Assembly (NCBI RefSeq): GCF_000485595.1
Contig: NW_014579035.1
Coordinates: 56,532 to 87,305 of the forward strand
From: Priapulus caudatus
Lineage: Eukaryota > Priapulida > Priapulimorpha > Priapulimorphida > Priapulidae
Length of the DNA stretch: 30,774 nucleotides
Reading direction: 5' to 3'
Shown: positions 1 through 11,820 of the stretch, in pieces
Layout of the letters: every line of letters begins with the position of its first letter
Numbering within the stretch: the first letter of the stretch is position 1
Notes under the pieces: model-generated
The model's database searches: none
What the model was told of the DNA's origin: nothing
The model's input: the letters and a program-made list of their open reading frames with translations, nothing else
Program-made: the position numbers and the translations under genes

Positions 1-1690
1 TATATAGCCGTGGTTACCAGTCTGTCGTTCCTTCATCACGTTATGAAACGTGATCACACTACTTGCTTGAAACGTTCATGCAGCTGGCTACAAGAGTTTC
101 AAACGGAGTCTGGACCTTGAATCCGTGATTATTTAGCATGAAAATAACGTGTATTTTGTGTATGTGCCGAAACGCTTTCAGTATTTTTAATTAATTTTTG
201 TGTATATTTTGGTGATATAATGCTTATTCGGGTCTGCCAGAGCCGCATATATATATATAGAGGCCTTCTGCCTAAGGGCGCCCTCTACTGTTACATAAAC
301 TGCATATATATTCTATCGTGGCACCCTCTTGTGCAGTTAAACGAAGAAGAAAAGAAAATTTGGTTGTGGGAATCACTAGCATTAATTACTGCCGTTAGTT
401 TCATTCAATAATTGAATAATTACATGAAAACGCGAATGCAAATGAAGACGAGGCTTACAAACCGTTAAATCCAAATACAGAGAGTAAACAACGAGAATTT
501 TGCTACCAACCCACACATCAACAGTTGAAACAGTGCCTGTATCTAATAACAACACACAAATCATATATCTTATCGGTAAATATATGCACGCACCAGCGAG
601 CATCGAGAATATATATCAATTACCCGCTCCAGCAAAACCAGGATTAAGTAGAAAATTCTACAAATTGAGTTATGTGCATATCTGAATAGATAATTTAATT
701 ACCTTTAAAATGATATATATAATATTTGGCTATATCTAAAGAATTGACCGATCTACAGCAATTTGAAGATCGGAAACGGACTTATTATGGAATATGCAGC
801 TTTTGAGATAAAGCGTTGCGGGTTAGGGGCCCAGACGGGGAAGAACGGTCAGGGGGCCATAAATTTTTTTTTTTTTTAAATTAAAAATGACCATAATAAT
901 CTAGAGATATCTGAACCTATATATCCGGATTAAATATGCACTTAGGAACTTATTTTTGTAAAAATCTCATTTTTGTCCAGGTAGGCCATTTTCAGCATTG
1001 ACATGTGTGCGTGCTCATTACTCAAAACAATGACTTGCGACTTAGTCCGTATTATGCCGGAGCGGGTCACATATATTAATGAAGGTGTGGTAAAGCGAGT
1101 GTCACTATGCAAGCCAACGTGAGTGTCTAACACAACACTATGCATCAGCAGTTTTAGTGATCAACGTAACAAACATTTGTTTGCACAGCATTCACCTTTA
1201 GCTGCACTATAATATGTGCTATTGTAACTAATTCGATGCTGGTGGTTAGTCAAAGATAAGGACTACCTCCTAAGCAAGACTAATGATGTCATTGTTTTTT
1301 TTATGGTAATCTATTTTTACTCACACAGGCAGGTGCAATTATGAATATGTAAGTTATTAAGAATGCGCCTTGAATATAGTATCACATGCTCGAATGCTGC
1401 ACACAAATTTATAGTCACCGTGTACATCTCTTCCTTCAAACATCAATATGCGACTTCAGTGACTAATACCTATCCTAATCGTTGTTGTTTTTTCAAAATC
1501 ACAGAATACCAGTAAGTGTGGGAATAATTGAATACCAGTAAGTGTGGGAATCATTGAATACTGGTAAGTGTGGGAATCATTGAATACCGGTAAGTGTGGA
1601 AATCATTAAATACCGGTAAGTGTGGGAATCACTGAATACCGGTATGTGTAGGGACCACTGAATACATACCGGTGCTGCGTGTGCGGTCAA
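1..1690. repeat. Duplicated segment A, copy 1
   Basis: Matches 10330-11795 (copy 2, with many one-base insertions and deletions), and its part from about 735 matches 11821-12752 (copy 3, cleaner). It carries no convincing coding sequence. It ends in the 26-bp tandem repeat at 1504-1672. Short open frames differ between copies, which argues against coding. Confidence 0.9.
1504..1672. repeat. 26-bp tandem repeat, about 6.5 copies
   Basis: Unit gaatacCGGTAAGTGTGgg plus aatcatt, with copies starting at 1504, 1530, 1556, 1582, 1608 and 1634. The core GGTAAGTG resembles a 5' splice site on the plus strand. The same repeat recurs at 12509-12752 with about nine copies. Confidence 0.95.
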
Positions 1691-2007
1691 CGCGCACAGC
1701 ACTAGCACGTACGAGACTCCCTGCAGCTTCATCGTTGTGTCTCGGCTTCCAGATGATCTTGTCACCAACACGCAGCTTCTATCAGACGTTTCTTGCGGGA
1801 GTATAGACGCTGTGACCGCCTATAGACACAGTATAGGAGAGATGGAGGAGATAGAGAGAGAGAGAGAGTGTGTGTTATCTGTAGACTCTAGATGCGGTTA
1901 CGTGCGCGTCGCTGTGTGGTTCGGTCGTCGGTTGAAGAGGGCGAGTAGCTCTTAGCGTTGATGCTTGTTTCTTTGTCTATATTAAATATTAATATTATAT
2001 ATAGAGG

Positions 2008-2067
2008 ATGGCTCGCGGACCTGCTGCTACGACGCTGCTACTGCTGTTGCTGCTGACACCTGTATAG
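2008..2067 (+). other. Signal-peptide-like mini open frame
   Basis: ATG to TAG encodes 19 residues, MARGPAATTLLLLLLLTPV: a basic start followed by a Leu run, like the front of a signal peptide. The stop follows directly and the possible donor (CCT|GTATAG) is weak. The second copy at about 9148 keeps the start and the TPV-stop end, but its middle is frameshifted and the Leu run is lost. The CTG-rich run may simply be a trinucleotide repeat. Confidence 0.2.
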
Positions 2068-2882
2068 ATTGAGCTTCAGTGCTACCTAATCAATGAAGCA
2101 ACGCTAGCAAATATCGAGAGATTCCGTGCGCTTTTGCGCACTCGTAGTCTCCCGGAGACCGCGGTCGCGCGTTACGCACGCCGCGCGCGGTCAGATCGAA
2201 GCACATGGCAATTATTGATCGGCGCGGCCGCTAGGGCCGCCACGGTCGTGCGCCTCACCGCGGGCAGAAGCGCAGTATAATATTATATACTTTATTATAT
2301 ACATATAATATATATATACATATATCTGTATATATGTATATATGCAGGATTCATTGTCGGGGCAGCGGTTGTGTTCAATCACTAGGAAAAGGCATCCATA
2401 CCTAACCATGTCTATAGAAAAGGAAATTAGATTAAAAACTGCAGAAAGGAAGGTGTTACAAAAGCGTAGCGCAAAAAAGTCACTCGCCCTAGAAACCAGA
2501 GACCTGTGTGTGTGCGTGTATGTATCCGCGCGCACTCGCGTACGTGTGTGTGCGCTCAGGCGTGCGTTTGCCTAAACACGTGTACGTCCGTGCGTGCCTC
2601 ACGAGTCGTGAATCATATCGGTTTCAACAGGGAGTCAGGTCAGACTGCAGAACTCTTTTTTCAACTCATGCTGGAAGGGGTTCCACCTCACGAAGGAAGC
2701 CCGCTTCTGTATAGCTTTCTGCTAATTGTTAACCAATGTTGCGCTGCTTTGTTTCTGGAAAAGACGTTTTCTCATTTAAAAATAATAATATTCGGCACTA
2801 GAGTGCACTAATATGCATTGAGGCATTGGAGGTATGAATAGCAAGCTTCGTCCCGTCGTGTATTTGCGCCATTCTCTCTGGT

Positions 2883-2914
2883 GACACACACACACGCACG
2901 CGCGCGCACACACA

Positions 2915-2945
<31 letters not shown>
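2883..2945. repeat. (CA)n microsatellite
   Basis: CA dinucleotide run with a few CG interruptions, at the end of segment B copy 1. Confidence 0.95.
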
Positions 2946-2947
<2 letters not shown>

Positions 2948-3309
2948 TATAACTGCTATTTGGCCAATTTAGGAAAAACGTCAACGTGTCATTTATAAAC
3001 GGATGTACGTTCCATAGAGGTGTACCATTTTTTAACACGGCTGTAATTGGCTGTAATGCAAGAAAGCGTGTTTTTCTTAAGGTGTTAAGTTCTAAGGAGC
3101 ATCATCTTATCTATTTTCTGTCATCATGTAGCTAACGAACGCCAGTCGGGCGAAGCACACATACACGCACTTACCTTTTCCCAATCTCCAATCTTCACGT
3201 TTTCTGAAAAACGAAAAAAACAATTCGTCTATAGTTAATGAAGTGCGTAATGAGTTATACCAAAATTCCATGTAGTGCCTCTGTTATCGCTATCCGTGTG
3301 CTAAGCTCG

Positions 3310-4070
3310 CCATAGGTGACGTAGCAGATAGCGCAATGTTTAGCAGGACGCGTCACGTAGCAAATAGCGCAATGTTTAGCATAGACGCGTGACGTAGCAG
3401 AAAGCGCAATGTTTAGCAGGACGCGTGACGTAGCAGATAGCGCAATGTTTAGCAGGACGCGTCACGTAGGCAGATAAGCGCAATGTTTGCGGATGGACGC
3501 TGACGTACAGATAGCGCAATGTTTAGGCAGGAACGCGTGCCTAGCAGTAGCGCAATGTTTACGGCAGCGACGGGTAGACGTAAGCAGATAGCGCAATGTT
3601 TTAGCAGGACGCGTGCCGTAGGCAGATAGCGCAATGTTAGGCAGGACGGGTGACGTAGCAGATAGCGCAATGTTTAGCAGAGACGCGTGCCGTAGCAGAT
3701 AGCGAATACTTTAGCAGGACGCGTGACGTCGCAGATAGCGCAATGTTAAGCAGGACGGGTGACGTAGCAGCAGATAGCGCAAATGTTTAGCAGGACGCGT
3801 GCCGTAGCAGATAGCGCAATGTTTAGCAGGACGGGTGACGTAGCAGATAGCGCAATGTTTAGCGAGTGACGCGTGCGCGTAGCAGATAGCGCAATCTTTA
3901 GCAGGACGCGTGACGTCGCAGATAGCGCAATGTTAGCAGGACGTGTGCCGTAGCAGATAGCACAATGTTTAGGCAGGAGTGTGACGGTAGCAGATAGGCG
4001 CAATGTTTAGCATGGACGCGTGACGTCGCAGATAGCCGGAATGTTTAGCAGGACGCGTGACGTAACAGGC
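3310..4070. repeat. 36-bp minisatellite, about 21 copies
   Basis: The unit is gacgtagcagatagcgcaat followed by gtttagcaggacgcgt (36 bp). Copies carry many one- and two-base indels, so the reading frame shifts repeatedly and it is not a coding repeat. Adjacent flanks are unique AT-rich DNA. Confidence 0.95.
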
Positions 4071-4079
4071 ACATATATA

Positions 4080-5010
4080 ATAATTTGAATTATTCGCATT
4101 TAACGTTTAAAACCAGTCATTACCCCGCCGCGTAGCCAATAAAGCAGATAAGTTCAAACCAGGTGCACCAATCATCTAGGTTTAATGCCGATCACCGTCA
4201 TCCTTTATGCACGCATGCCACGAGTCGTAAATTATGTAGTTTACAACGCGACTAGGCGATGTCACAATTAACTCTATGAGCTCACACACGCGTACCGCAT
4301 CTTGGCTATCCAGTTTACTGATAGACTGACTGATTGCATTGCCGCACCTGCCAGTCAACACTGGCAGTCGCTCGCGTTTTGCGCAGGACGATTATTGTAG
4401 AGCGCAAACATGACAATTATATACGACTGTGTAATTGCGCGGCGAAATTGTATGATGTTTGTGAAGGTTGCATTAGCGGCATTTATTAGAACGGGCGACC
4501 CTACGGCTGCGGTGTTCGTCAAACTAGTGTTGTCTGCCACGATGAAACCGCCAGTGAGGTGCGGATGGAGCATTGTATGTAAGCGAGGCTACGCTCCTTC
4601 GCTGATAACTTAAAGAGAGAGTCCCGCGTCAACTTCACTTAGACTGCCCCGTGGTTTGCGCTCGTGTCTGTCTTTGTCGCAGCTGCGCAGACCCCCGCCC
4701 CCGCGCTGCTGAGATGACGGCAAATTTATACGCTGCGGAGCGCGAATTTGATTTCACGACTGCATCCACGTAATGCCACTGACGAGCTGAGTATAGGACG
4801 CAATGCCCCTGAGCGTGTCTCACAGGCTAAATATTCGCATGTTATCCGGGGTTCGTGCATAAATAATATTGCAGAGCGGCTAGCATCAAAGCATATATAT
4901 GAGTGCACGTATATTATATATATATATATATATATATACTATGCGGGAATCATATGGGCGCCATTTGAACTAACTGCCTGTGCCGGCTATAGGCATATAT
5001 TCACGTAGCT
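4080..5010. other. Intergenic, no gene recognised
   Basis: Mixed-composition DNA with a (TA)n run at about 4912-4940. Overlapping open frames of 60-90 codons occur on both strands around 4355-4910; none resembles a known family. Confidence 0.6.
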
Positions 5011-5014
5011 ATAT

Positions 5015-5132
5015 CCTCTGCTCGCTTTCTCCTCTCCTCTGCTCTCTCTCTCTATCTCTCTCTCTCTATCTGGTCTCTCTGTCTCTACCTCCTCTCTGTC
5101 TCTCTCTCTCTCTCCCTCTCTGTCTCTACTCT

Positions 5133-5164
<32 letters not shown>

Positions 5165-5215
5165 TCTCTCCTCCTCTCTCCTCTTCTCTCTCTCTCTCCT
5201 CACCCCCCATATCTC
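5015..5215. repeat. (CT)n-rich tract
   Basis: Imperfect CT/TCTCC repeats. The downstream 5216-5640 is pyrimidine-rich unique sequence with no recognised gene. Confidence 0.9.
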
Positions 5216-5644
5216 ATTTCGTTTTTTCTCTTCTTTTGTCCCGTCTCACTTTCTTCCGCACTAGCTTATTTACGTGCGGCTATCGACTTTTCTTTGCCTC
5301 TCGCTTTCTCTTTTTTCTTTTCTCGCTCCTTTCTCTCATTCACACTTACGCTTTCATCCTTAGTAGCTTTAGTGCTCTTATGTTCTACATCCCCTCCGCT
5401 CTCAATCCTCTGTGTTTTCTTCTCTCTTCCTGTTCCAATTTATCCTGTCGCTCGCGCTCGCTCCTAGCGCACCATCCTACATCTTGCTAGCGTTTTTTCT
5501 ATGCCTAACACATCACAGGCATAGTTCTCTCTTCACATGCCGCTAGTTTTCTAATGCAGCATGCCTTAGCTATTTCGATTTGTTTGATTTGCTTGCTACA
5601 TTAGAAAGCATTCTATATTAACTAACCTCGCGCTACGTTTCGTT

Positions 5645-5900
5645 GGCGACGTGTCGTGTGTTTGTGTGGCGTGTGTGGTGTGTGTGTGTGTGTGTGTTGT
5701 GTGTGTCGTGCGTGTGTGTGTGCGTGTGTGTGTGTGTGTGTGCGCGTGCGTGCGTGCGCTGTGCTGTGCGTGTGTGTGCGTGCTGTGTGTGCTGTGTGCG
5801 TCGTGGCGCGTGCGTGCGTGCGTGTGTGTGTGCAGTGTGTGTGTGCTGTGGTGCATGTTCAGTGGCGTATGTTGCGTGCCGTGTGCGTGCGTGTGCGAAT
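5645..5900. repeat. (TG)n / TGCG-rich tract
   Basis: TG dinucleotides mixed with TGCG. Open in several frames on both strands, giving Cys/Val or Thr/His polymers that are not genes. Unique sequence without a recognised gene follows at 5900-6240. Confidence 0.95.
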
Positions 5901-6239
5901 AATGCGCCAGCGAATGCATTATTAACTTTCATTAAACCGCACATCAATCGTCTCAGTATCGTTCAGCAGTGCGATGAAGGGCATTCCCAAGGTGTTCGTG
6001 TGGTGAAACGCAACAACAAAACGTTAAACAGCGGGTGAAGCGGGCCTTTGCAGCTTTATTCTCTGATAATATTGTTACTACGCTGGAAGCCTCAAACGCA
6101 ATGAACATATCGATGAAATAGAAACAAAATGCTGACTAGACGCTTGAATTTCACGACAACTCCGTCTGAGCGAGATAGCCATGCCCTTTGATGTTGCCGC
6201 AAGTCGGTCAAGCTAGCACAGTTTAGAGGTCTCGCATCG

Positions 6240-6279
6240 TTCTTCTCTCTCTGCGCTCTCTCTCTCTCCTCCTCTCTCC

Positions 6280-6324
<45 letters not shown>

Positions 6325-6374
6325 CTCTACTCTTCTATCTATCTATCTCTATCTACTATCTCTCTCTCTCTCGC

Positions 6375-6426
<52 letters not shown>
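6240..6426. repeat. Abutting (TC)n and (TG)n tracts
   Basis: TC repeats at 6240-6373 are joined through cgccaag to about 24 TG units at 6378-6426. DNA from 6460 to 6740 has an open frame ending at 6634 but no family match. Confidence 0.95.
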
Positions 6427-6427
<1 letters not shown>

Positions 6428-6742
6428 TGCGTGTGTGGTGTGGTGTGTGTGTTTATGAGCAAACGTATTGCAGTCGCCTATGGCATGATGAAATTATACC
6501 TACGGCCGATATTGTGTGCTGTAACTGGGCCTGACGGCGAACCAAAAGGTCGTCATTTGAAAAAGCGTGATTTTGATATTATTCATCGGGTCGTAAACGA
6601 CACCTGCAGGAAGCCCATAAAGCCAGAGAACTAACTATCGCAGCGCGCATTCTACAACTTTCAAAATTACATCGTACAACCCGAAATTAACCGAATTCCT
6701 TTCGTCGGAAAACTGGTATATTGCGGTCATCGTATGTTGGTG

Positions 6743-6832
6743 GTGTGCTGTAGTGTGTGTGTGTCGCTGTGTGTTGTGTGTTGTGTGTGTGGTGTGTGTT
6801 GTGTGTGTGTGTGCTGTTGTGTATGTGTGTGT

Positions 6833-6879
<47 letters not shown>

Positions 6880-6962
6880 TGTGTGTTTGCGAGTTAGCGT
6901 GCGTGCGTTCGTGCGTTCATGCGTTCGTGCGTGCGTGCGTTCATGCGTTTGTGCGTGCGTGA
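6743..6962. repeat. (TG)n tract grading into TGCGT repeats
   Basis: Long TG runs followed by gtgcgttcatgcgttcgtgc-type repeats. The following 6963-7680 is AT-rich and shows nothing recognisable. Confidence 0.95.
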
Positions 6963-7682
6963 GTTAGTGTGCCTGTCGTAGTTACAAGCTATAATATATA
7001 TTATATATGACGTTATTTTCGTAAACACAATTCATTAGTTCCTGCGTGTAATTTTAATTAGAATTCAGCTACCATTACCGTATTAGATAGAGCCTCGCAT
7101 GCACGAGTAGCCATATTGTTATCATAATCGAGTTTATTCACATGTATAGCAGCAACCCAAATCACGCGCTAATGTGATTTGAGCATAAATTTCGCTAATG
7201 TAGCGTGGAATTATCAAAGCCCGCGTAGTCCATAGACTAGTTTTTTTTCTTTTCTTGGCGCACTTTTTGACCTTCCTGACATTTTCGACATACCTCTCTA
7301 TCAATTAACGCGTGTAATATAATGCCTTTGATCATGACATGAGTACATCAGTAACTTGAATATTAAATTTAATTAATCCAAACTTTTACTTTAACTAAAA
7401 TTATTTTTTTCTTAGTTAGTGAATACTATATTTAGATATAATAATATAGTATTAATAATATTTTTGTGACAATACGTATATGAAAGTGGTATGTCGCTCA
7501 CTGAATGAAGCCGAAATGTTTATTTGCGTTGCGAACATCATATCCTGTCTGGTATTGCAATAGAGACGCCGTCTCGTGCAAACACGGGCATTACCGACAT
7601 GATATAGATATGGGGTGAACGCGCTGCTGCGTTTTATGATGAATTCTTTTGTCATATACGAATAAAATTAGAAACTGAACTG

Positions 7683-7930
7683 GGTGCGTGCGTATGTCTC
7701 TGTCTGCATGCGTGGGTATAGGCGTGTGTTGCCGTGCGCGCGCGTGTGTGTAGTGGTGGTGGTGGGTGGGTCTAGGGGGGGGGGGCGTCCATGCGTGTAT
7801 TTTGTTCATGCGTGTATGTGCGTGTGTGAGTGTGCGTGCATGTGCGTGTGTGAGTGTGCGTGTGTGTCTATATCCGTGTTTGTGCTCGCGTGTATATGCA
7901 TGCGGGCTTGTATGCGTGCGCGTATTTGTG
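7683..7930. repeat. TG-rich tract with G run
   Basis: Degenerate TG/TGCG repeats. A run of about 13 G at 7775-7787 follows gtggtggtgg and could form a quadruplex. Confidence 0.85.
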
Positions 7931-8040
7931 AGATGGCAAGCAGACATACGTTATAACCTCGTCATTAAAAGCTTGTCACACTAGAACTAACTATAACAAG
8001 CGATACAATTTCGCAGCAACCATGTAAAAACGACTCGGCC

Positions 8041-8049
8041 CACACACAC

Positions 8050-8103
<54 letters not shown>

Positions 8104-8157
8104 CTGCCTCTAGCTCTCGCTCTCTTTCTCTCTTTTTCTGCATTCTCTTTTTCTCGT

Positions 8158-8232
<75 letters not shown>

Positions 8233-8370
8233 TTCGCGCTCTCTCTTTCTCTATCTCTCTCTCTCCTCTGCTCTCTCCTCTCTCCGCTCTGTGTCTCTAG
8301 TCGCGCTCGTCTCGGCTTCGCGCGCTCTCTCCATTCTCTCTCTCTCTCTCTCTCTCTCTTCTCCCTCTCT

Positions 8371-8419
<49 letters not shown>

Positions 8420-8453
8420 TTCGCTCTCTCTCTCTCGCTCTCTCTCTCGCTCG

Positions 8454-8506
<53 letters not shown>

Positions 8507-8760
8507 TTCCTCCTCTTTTTTCTGTCGTCTCTCTCTCTCTTCCTGTGTCTCTCCCTCTTTTATCTCGCTCTCTCTCTTTCTCTCTCTCTCTCCTCTCGCT
8601 CGTTCTCTATTTCTGTATTTCTCCTTCTTCTTTCTGTCTCTCGCTCTCTCTCTCTCTCTCCTCTCTCTCGTCTCTCTCCTCTCTGCCTATCCTCTCTCTC
8701 TCTCCTCTCTTTCTCTCTCTCGCTCTCTCTCTCTCTCGCTCTCTTTCTCTCTCTCTCTCC
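8041..8760. repeat. About 720 bp of (CT)n
   Basis: Nearly uninterrupted CT repeats with occasional TTT, CG and TA interruptions, preceded by a short (CA)n. Ser/Leu-rich and Arg/Glu-rich frames here are translation of the repeat, not proteins. Confidence 0.97.
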
Positions 8761-8787
8761 CAGCTTGTCACTTACCTGATACCGCGT

Positions 8788-10179
8788 TGCCTGGCGTGTG
8801 CGGTCAACGCGCACAGCAACTAGCCGTACAGACTCCCCTGCAGCTTCATCGTTGTGTCTCGGCTTCTCAGATAGATCTTGTCGACCAACACCTAGCTTTC
8901 TAATCAGACGTTTTCTTGCGGGAGTATATAAGACTCGCTTGAACCGCCTATAGACACAGTATAGGAGAGCATGGAGGAGATAAGATAGAGAGAGGAGAAG
9001 TGTGTGTTATCTGTACGACTCTAGACTGCGGTTCACGCTGCGCGTCGCTGTGTGGCTTCGAGTTCGCTCGTGTGAAGAGGGCGAGTAGCTCTTAGCGTTG
9101 ATGCTTGTTTCTTTGTCTATATTAAATATTAATATTATATATAGAGGATGGCTCCGCGACCTGGCTGCTACGACGCTGCTACTGCTTGCTTGCTGCTGAC
9201 ACCTGTATAGATTGAGCCGTTCAGTGCTATCCTAAATCAATTGAAAGGCAACCGCGGAGCAGAATATCGAGAGATTCGGTGCGCTTTTGCGCAAGCTCGT
9301 AGTCTCCCGGAGACCCGCGTTCGCGCCGTTTACGCACGCCGCGCGCGTCAGAATCGAAGCAACATGGGCAATTATTGATCGGCGGCGGCCGCTAGGGCCG
9401 CCACGTCGTGCGCCTCCCGCGGGCAGAAGCGCAGTATAATATTATAATACTTTATTAATACATATAATATATATATACAATATATCTGGTATACTAGTGT
9501 ATATATGCAGGATTTCATTGTCGGGGCCAGCGGTTGTGTTCAAATCACTAGAAAAGGCATCCATACCTAACATGTCTATAGAAAAGGAAAGATTTAAGAT
9601 TTAAAAAACTGCAGAAAGGAACAAGGTATTACAAAAGCGTTAGCGCAAAAAAGTCACTCGCCTAGTAACCAGAGACCTGGTGTGTGTGCGTGTATGTATC
9701 CGCGCGCGCACTCGCGTACGTGGTGTGTGGCGCTCGAGGCGTGGCGTTATGCCGCTAAAACACGTGTACGTCCGTTGCCGCTGCCTCACGAGTCGTGAAT
9801 CATATCGGTTTCAACAGGGGAGTCAGTAACCTCAGACTGCCAGAACTCTTTTTCAAACTCATGCTGGAAGGCGCGTTGCGCACCTCACGAAGGAAGCGCC
9901 GTTTTTCTCGTATAGCTTTCTGCTAATTGTTAACCAATGTTGCGCTTGCTTGTGTTTCTTGGAAAAGATTCTTACTCATTTAAAAATAATAATATTACGG
10001 CACTAGATTTTTGTGCTTACCATAATTATGCATTGAGGCATTGGAGGTATGAAAGGGCAAAAGGCTTCGTCCCGTCGGTTATTCTGACGGCCATTCTCTC
10101 TGGTGAACCACACACACGCACGCACCGCGCGCGCACCACAGACACACACACACGCCCACGCCACCACCCAGGGGGGGCG

Positions 10180-10215
<36 letters not shown>

Positions 10216-10225
10216 ACACACACAA
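8788..10225. repeat. Duplicated segment B, copy 2 (indel-rich)
   Basis: Aligns with 1676-2945 in the same order, but carries frequent single-base insertions and some deletions, the pattern expected of uncorrected long-read sequence. It ends in a (CA)n tract at about 10108-10225 that contains an inserted gggggg run. A spacer at 10230-10330 connects it to segment A copy 2. Confidence 0.9.
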
Positions 10226-10329
10226 TTCTTACTACTTCTAACTTCTGATAATATATATATATAATAGTATTATCCAGCGAGTTAAATAAACGAACAATAA
10301 CACTTTGTCTTTATTAACTCCTGAATATA

Positions 10330-11795
10330 TATACTATAATAGCCGCTTGGTTCACCGAGTCTGTCGTTCGCTTCATCACGTTATGAAACGCTGATCCACA
10401 CTACTTGCTTGAAAACGTTTATGCAGCTTGCTACAACAGTTTCAAACGGAGTCTGGACCTTGAATCCGTGATTATTTAGCATGAAGTACGTTGTATTTTG
10501 TGGTATGTGCCGAACCGCCTTTAAGTATTTTTACATTAAATCTTTTGTGTAGTATTTTGGCTGATATAAATGCTTATTCGCGGTCTGCCCAGAGCCGCCC
10601 ATATATATATAGAGGCCTTCTGGCTAAGGGCGCGCTCTACTGCTTTACATAAACTGGCATAATAGTCTAAATCCGTGGCGGCCTCTTGTGCGAGTTAAAC
10701 GAAGAAGAAAAGAAAATTTGCGTTGTGGGAATCACTAGGCATTCAATTACTGGCCGTTACTTTCATATCAATAATCTGAATTACATACATGAAAACGCGC
10801 AATGCAAATGAAGACGAGGCTTACAAACGCTTAAATCGCAAATACAGAGAGTAAACAACGCCAGAAATTTTGCCTACCAACCCACACGATCAACAAGTTG
10901 AAACAGTGCCATGTGATATCTAATGACCAATTAAAATCCATTACATTCTTTATCGCGTAAATACGTATGCACGCACCAGCGACATACGACCAATTATATC
11001 ATGCAAGTTACCGCGCTCCAGTCAAAACTCAGGATTAAGTAGAAAATTCTAGCAAATTGCATTATGTGCATATCTGAATAGATCATTTCTATAATTAACT
11101 TTTAAATGATATATATACATGATTTGGCTATTATCTAAAGAATTGACCGAATCCTACAGCAATTTGAAGATCGAAAACGGGATTTTTTTTTAATTAAAAA
11201 ATGACCATAATAATCTAGAGATATCTGAACCTATATATCCGGATTAAATATGCACTTAGAACTTATTTTGTAAAATATCTCATTTTTGTCCAGGTAGGCC
11301 ATTTTCAGCATGCACATGTGTGCGTGCTCATTACTGCAGAGCAGCAAGGAGCTGCGACTTCAGTCCGTTTTACTGCCAGCGAGGGCGGTCAATATATTGA
11401 GGAGGTTGTGGATAAGCGAGGGTGGTTCAAAAGACTCATTGCCAAAGCCAACGTACCTGAGTGTCGTTAACTACAACACGTATGCATGAGCAGTTTGTAT
11501 GGCTGGCCTATGGTGGGTTGTGTGGCGATCAACATAAACAAACATTTCGTTGTTCTGCAGCACGCGATTCAGCCTTTAGCTGCAGCTAGCAGATATGGTG
11601 GGCATCGGTGAAGACTAAAATTCGGAGTGCTGGTGCGTTAGGTCCAAGATAACGGACTAACACCCTAAGCAAGTACAACGAGCATTAGTTTTTTAGTGGT
11701 AATTAGTTTTACTCACGACAGGCCAGGTTGCAATTATGAATATTCGAAGTTATTAAGAATCGCGCTTGAATATAGTATCACATGCTCGAATGCTG
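10330..11795. repeat. Duplicated segment A, copy 2 (indel-rich)
   Basis: Aligns with 1 to about 1405 with many small indels; it stops at the N gap inside the motif cacatgctcgaatgctg. It lacks an insertion of roughly 80 bp that copy 1 has at about 781-862. Confidence 0.9.
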
Positions 11796-11820
11796 NNNNN
11801 NNNNNNNNNNNNNNNNNNNN
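11796..11820. other. Assembly gap (25 N)
   Basis: Exactly 25 N, a placeholder size rather than a measured gap. Sequence on both sides belongs to overlapping copies of segment A, so the true join is unresolved. Confidence 0.99.

Larger units (their letters stand above)
1676..2945. repeat. Duplicated segment B, copy 1
   Basis: Matches 8788-10225 from tgtgcggtcaacgcgcacag through a (CA)n tract. It contains a CpG-rich stretch (2130-2280) with small palindromes such as gtctcccggagac and gcggccgctagggccgc. No conserved open frame survives in both copies except a 20-codon mini-frame at 2008 (separate entry). Confidence 0.9.

Noticed and set aside
3310-4070. CRISPR-like array
   Set aside because: There are no unique spacers; units are contiguous 36-bp tandem copies in a eukaryotic context.
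4355-4613. Overlapping 67- and 72-codon open frames on opposite strands
   Set aside because: No family resemblance, splice context or codon pattern supports either.
5633-6038. Cys/Val- and His/Thr-rich open frames
   Set aside because: Direct translations of the TG/CA microsatellite.
6455-6634. Open frame MSKRIAVAYGMMKLYL… after a TG tract
   Set aside because: About 60 codons with no recognised family; chance in non-repetitive DNA.
8291-8823. Ser/Leu-rich and Arg/Glu-rich open frames
   Set aside because: Direct translations of the (CT)n microsatellite.
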